Shown piece after piece: positions 63,126 to 64,000 of a stretch of DNA of 64,000 bases. The stretch is from an uncultured Deefgea sp. (GTDB taxonomy: Bacteria; Pseudomonadota; Gammaproteobacteria; Burkholderiales; Chitinibacteraceae), in the NCBI RefSeq assembly GCF_947072475.1, contig NZ_CAMTIA010000007.1, positions 1 through 64,000 of the forward strand. The letters are read 5' to 3'. The notes under the pieces were generated by a model that did no database searches, had not been told where the DNA came from, and was given only the letters and a program-made list of their open reading frames with translations. The translations under genes were made by a program, and so were the position numbers. Every line of letters begins with the position of its first letter. The first letter of the stretch is position 1.

Positions 63126-64000
63126 ATGAGCCCAACTCTGCCGACCCAAGTGATCATCGCCACTCGCGAAAGTCCGCTGGCACTCTGGCAAGCTCATTTT
63201 GTGAAGTCTTGGCTAGAAAAAACCTATCCGAATTTATCGGTTCAATTGCTTGGCATCACCACCCAAGGCGATAAAATTTTAGACGTCACCCTCAACAAAA
63301 TTGGCGGCAAGGGCTTGTTTGTTAAAGAACTCGAGCAAGCCATGAGCGAGGGGCGCGCCGATTTGGCCGTGCATTCAATGAAAGACGTCCCCATGGTGTT
63401 GCCCGAAGGCTTTAGTCTGGCGGCCATCGGTGAGCGCGAAGATCCGCGTGACGCCTTTGTCTCAAATCGATTCAAACATCCGGACGAGCTGCCTGCGGGT
63501 GCGATTGTCGGCACCGCTAGCTTGCGCCGCGAAAGCCAAATTCGCTCGATTTACCCGCATTTAGTGGTTAAACCATTGCGTGGCAATGTCGGCACCCGTC
63601 TCAAAAAACTCGACGACGGTGAGTTTGACGCCATCATTTTAGCGGCGGCTGGTTTAAAACGACTTGGCCTCACCGAGCGCATCGCTTGCGAGCTGTCGCC
63701 TGAAATTAGCCTACCCGCACCGGGGCAAGGCGCAGTGGGGATTGAAATTCGCAGCGATCGCGCCGATTTAATGGCCTTGCTCGCGCCATTTAATCACGTA
63801 GAAACCGCTGCTTGCGTCACTGCCGAACGGGCTTTATCGCGTCGTTTAAATGGCTCATGCCAGATTCCGCTGGCGGCTTATGCCACCAATGAAGACGGCT
63901 TTTTACGCTTACGCGGTTTAGTGGCCATGCCCGATGGCAGTCATCGTGTGGTCGCCGAATCCAATGGCTCATTCGCGGCTGCGGATGGCTTAGGGCGTAT
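63126..64000 (+). CDS. hemC: Porphobilinogen deaminase, partial (cut by right edge)
   Basis: The first 291 residues of hydroxymethylbilane synthase, which joins four porphobilinogens in haem synthesis. [14 protein letters not shown] near 9-22, [26 protein letters not shown] near 80-90, [12 protein letters not shown] and the cofactor Cys in [14 protein letters not shown] are all present. GAAGGATTTTTCTT precedes ATG 63126. The reading frame is open to the window end; about 20 residues are missing. Confidence 0.97.
   Translation, partial: MSPTLPTQVIIATRESPLALWQAHFVKSWLEKTYPNLSVQLLGITTQGDKILDVTLNKIGGKGLFVKELEQAMSEGRADLAVHSMKDVPMVLPEGFSLAAIGEREDPRDAFVSNRFKHPDELPAGAIVGTASLRRESQIRSIYPHLVVKPLRGNVGTRLKKLDDGEFDAIILAAAGLKRLGLTERIACELSPEISLPAPGQGAVGIEIRSDRADLMALLAPFNHVETAACVTAERALSRRLNGSCQIPLAAYATNEDGFLRLRGLVAMPDGSHRVVAESNGSFAAADGLGR

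Overview
The window is about 50% GC and reads as the chromosome of a betaproteobacterium, most likely of the Neisseriales / Chromobacteriaceae type. The evidence is the Pil-Chp cluster in the order pilG-pilH-pilI-pilJ-chpA, the engB / cytochrome c4 / resB / ccsA arrangement (System II cytochrome c maturation), a long-form ribosomal protein L25 next to prs and pth, a 3-hydroxybutyrate dehydrogenase, and a FimV-like protein. No rRNA, CRISPR array, transposase, integrase or prophage gene was found. The species assignment is inference from gene content only.

Layout. 1-6680 (minus): type IV pilus chemosensory operon, with chpA cut by the left edge inside a hexanucleotide repeat. 7012-11614: engB diverging from cytochrome c4, resB and ccsA. 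11717-12808: two paralogous small proteins. 12786-19647 (minus): G3E GTPase, pth, rplY, prs, tRNA-Gln, ispE, lolB and a TPR lipoprotein, diverging from mutM and a dynamin-like GTPase (19769-22671). 22863-26337: AraC-type regulator, lipoprotein, GNAT and FUSC membrane protein. 26338-27965: repeat-rich island holding a DUF4145 gene. 27970-32410: trpS, cutC, bdhA and a patatin-like lipase. 32449-36524 (minus): oxidoreductase, GNAT, argH, DUF1456. 36872-40138: SPOR protein, dsbA, FAD oxidoreductase. 40225-41105: HepT/MntA toxin-antitoxin pair enclosed by a duplicated gene end. 41330-46944: histidine acid phosphatase, an unusual MBL-fold protein with a DsbA-like protein and a divergent LysR regulator, and a MazG-like pyrophosphohydrolase. 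47140-56706: two chemoreceptors, PepSY and DUF2946 proteins, rlmF, def, yciH. 56933-64000: small His-rich protein, tRNA-Leu, GH13 glucosidase, dinB, fimV-like, and partial hemC.

How the genes work together. PilG/H/I/J/ChpA make a surface-sensing two-component pathway for twitching, and the FimV-like protein at the other end belongs to the same physiology. Cytochrome c4, ResB and CcsA form a haem-protein assembly and electron-transfer group. The lolB-ispE-tRNA-prs-rplY-pth stretch is housekeeping, separated by terminators. bdhA and the patatin-like lipase may act together on polyhydroxybutyrate (inference).

The less ordinary material is: (i) hepT-mntA, bracketed by a ~94%-identical copy of the last 30 codons of the upstream gene whose differences are mostly synonymous, which suggests import by recombination; (ii) a family of ~47-50 bp intergenic imperfect palindromes beginning GGGTATA, seen at about eight places; (iii) a cluster of REP-like hairpins with a ~440 bp repeated layout next to an AT-rich DUF4145 (HEPN-like) gene; (iv) an MBL-fold protein whose metal-binding histidines are replaced.
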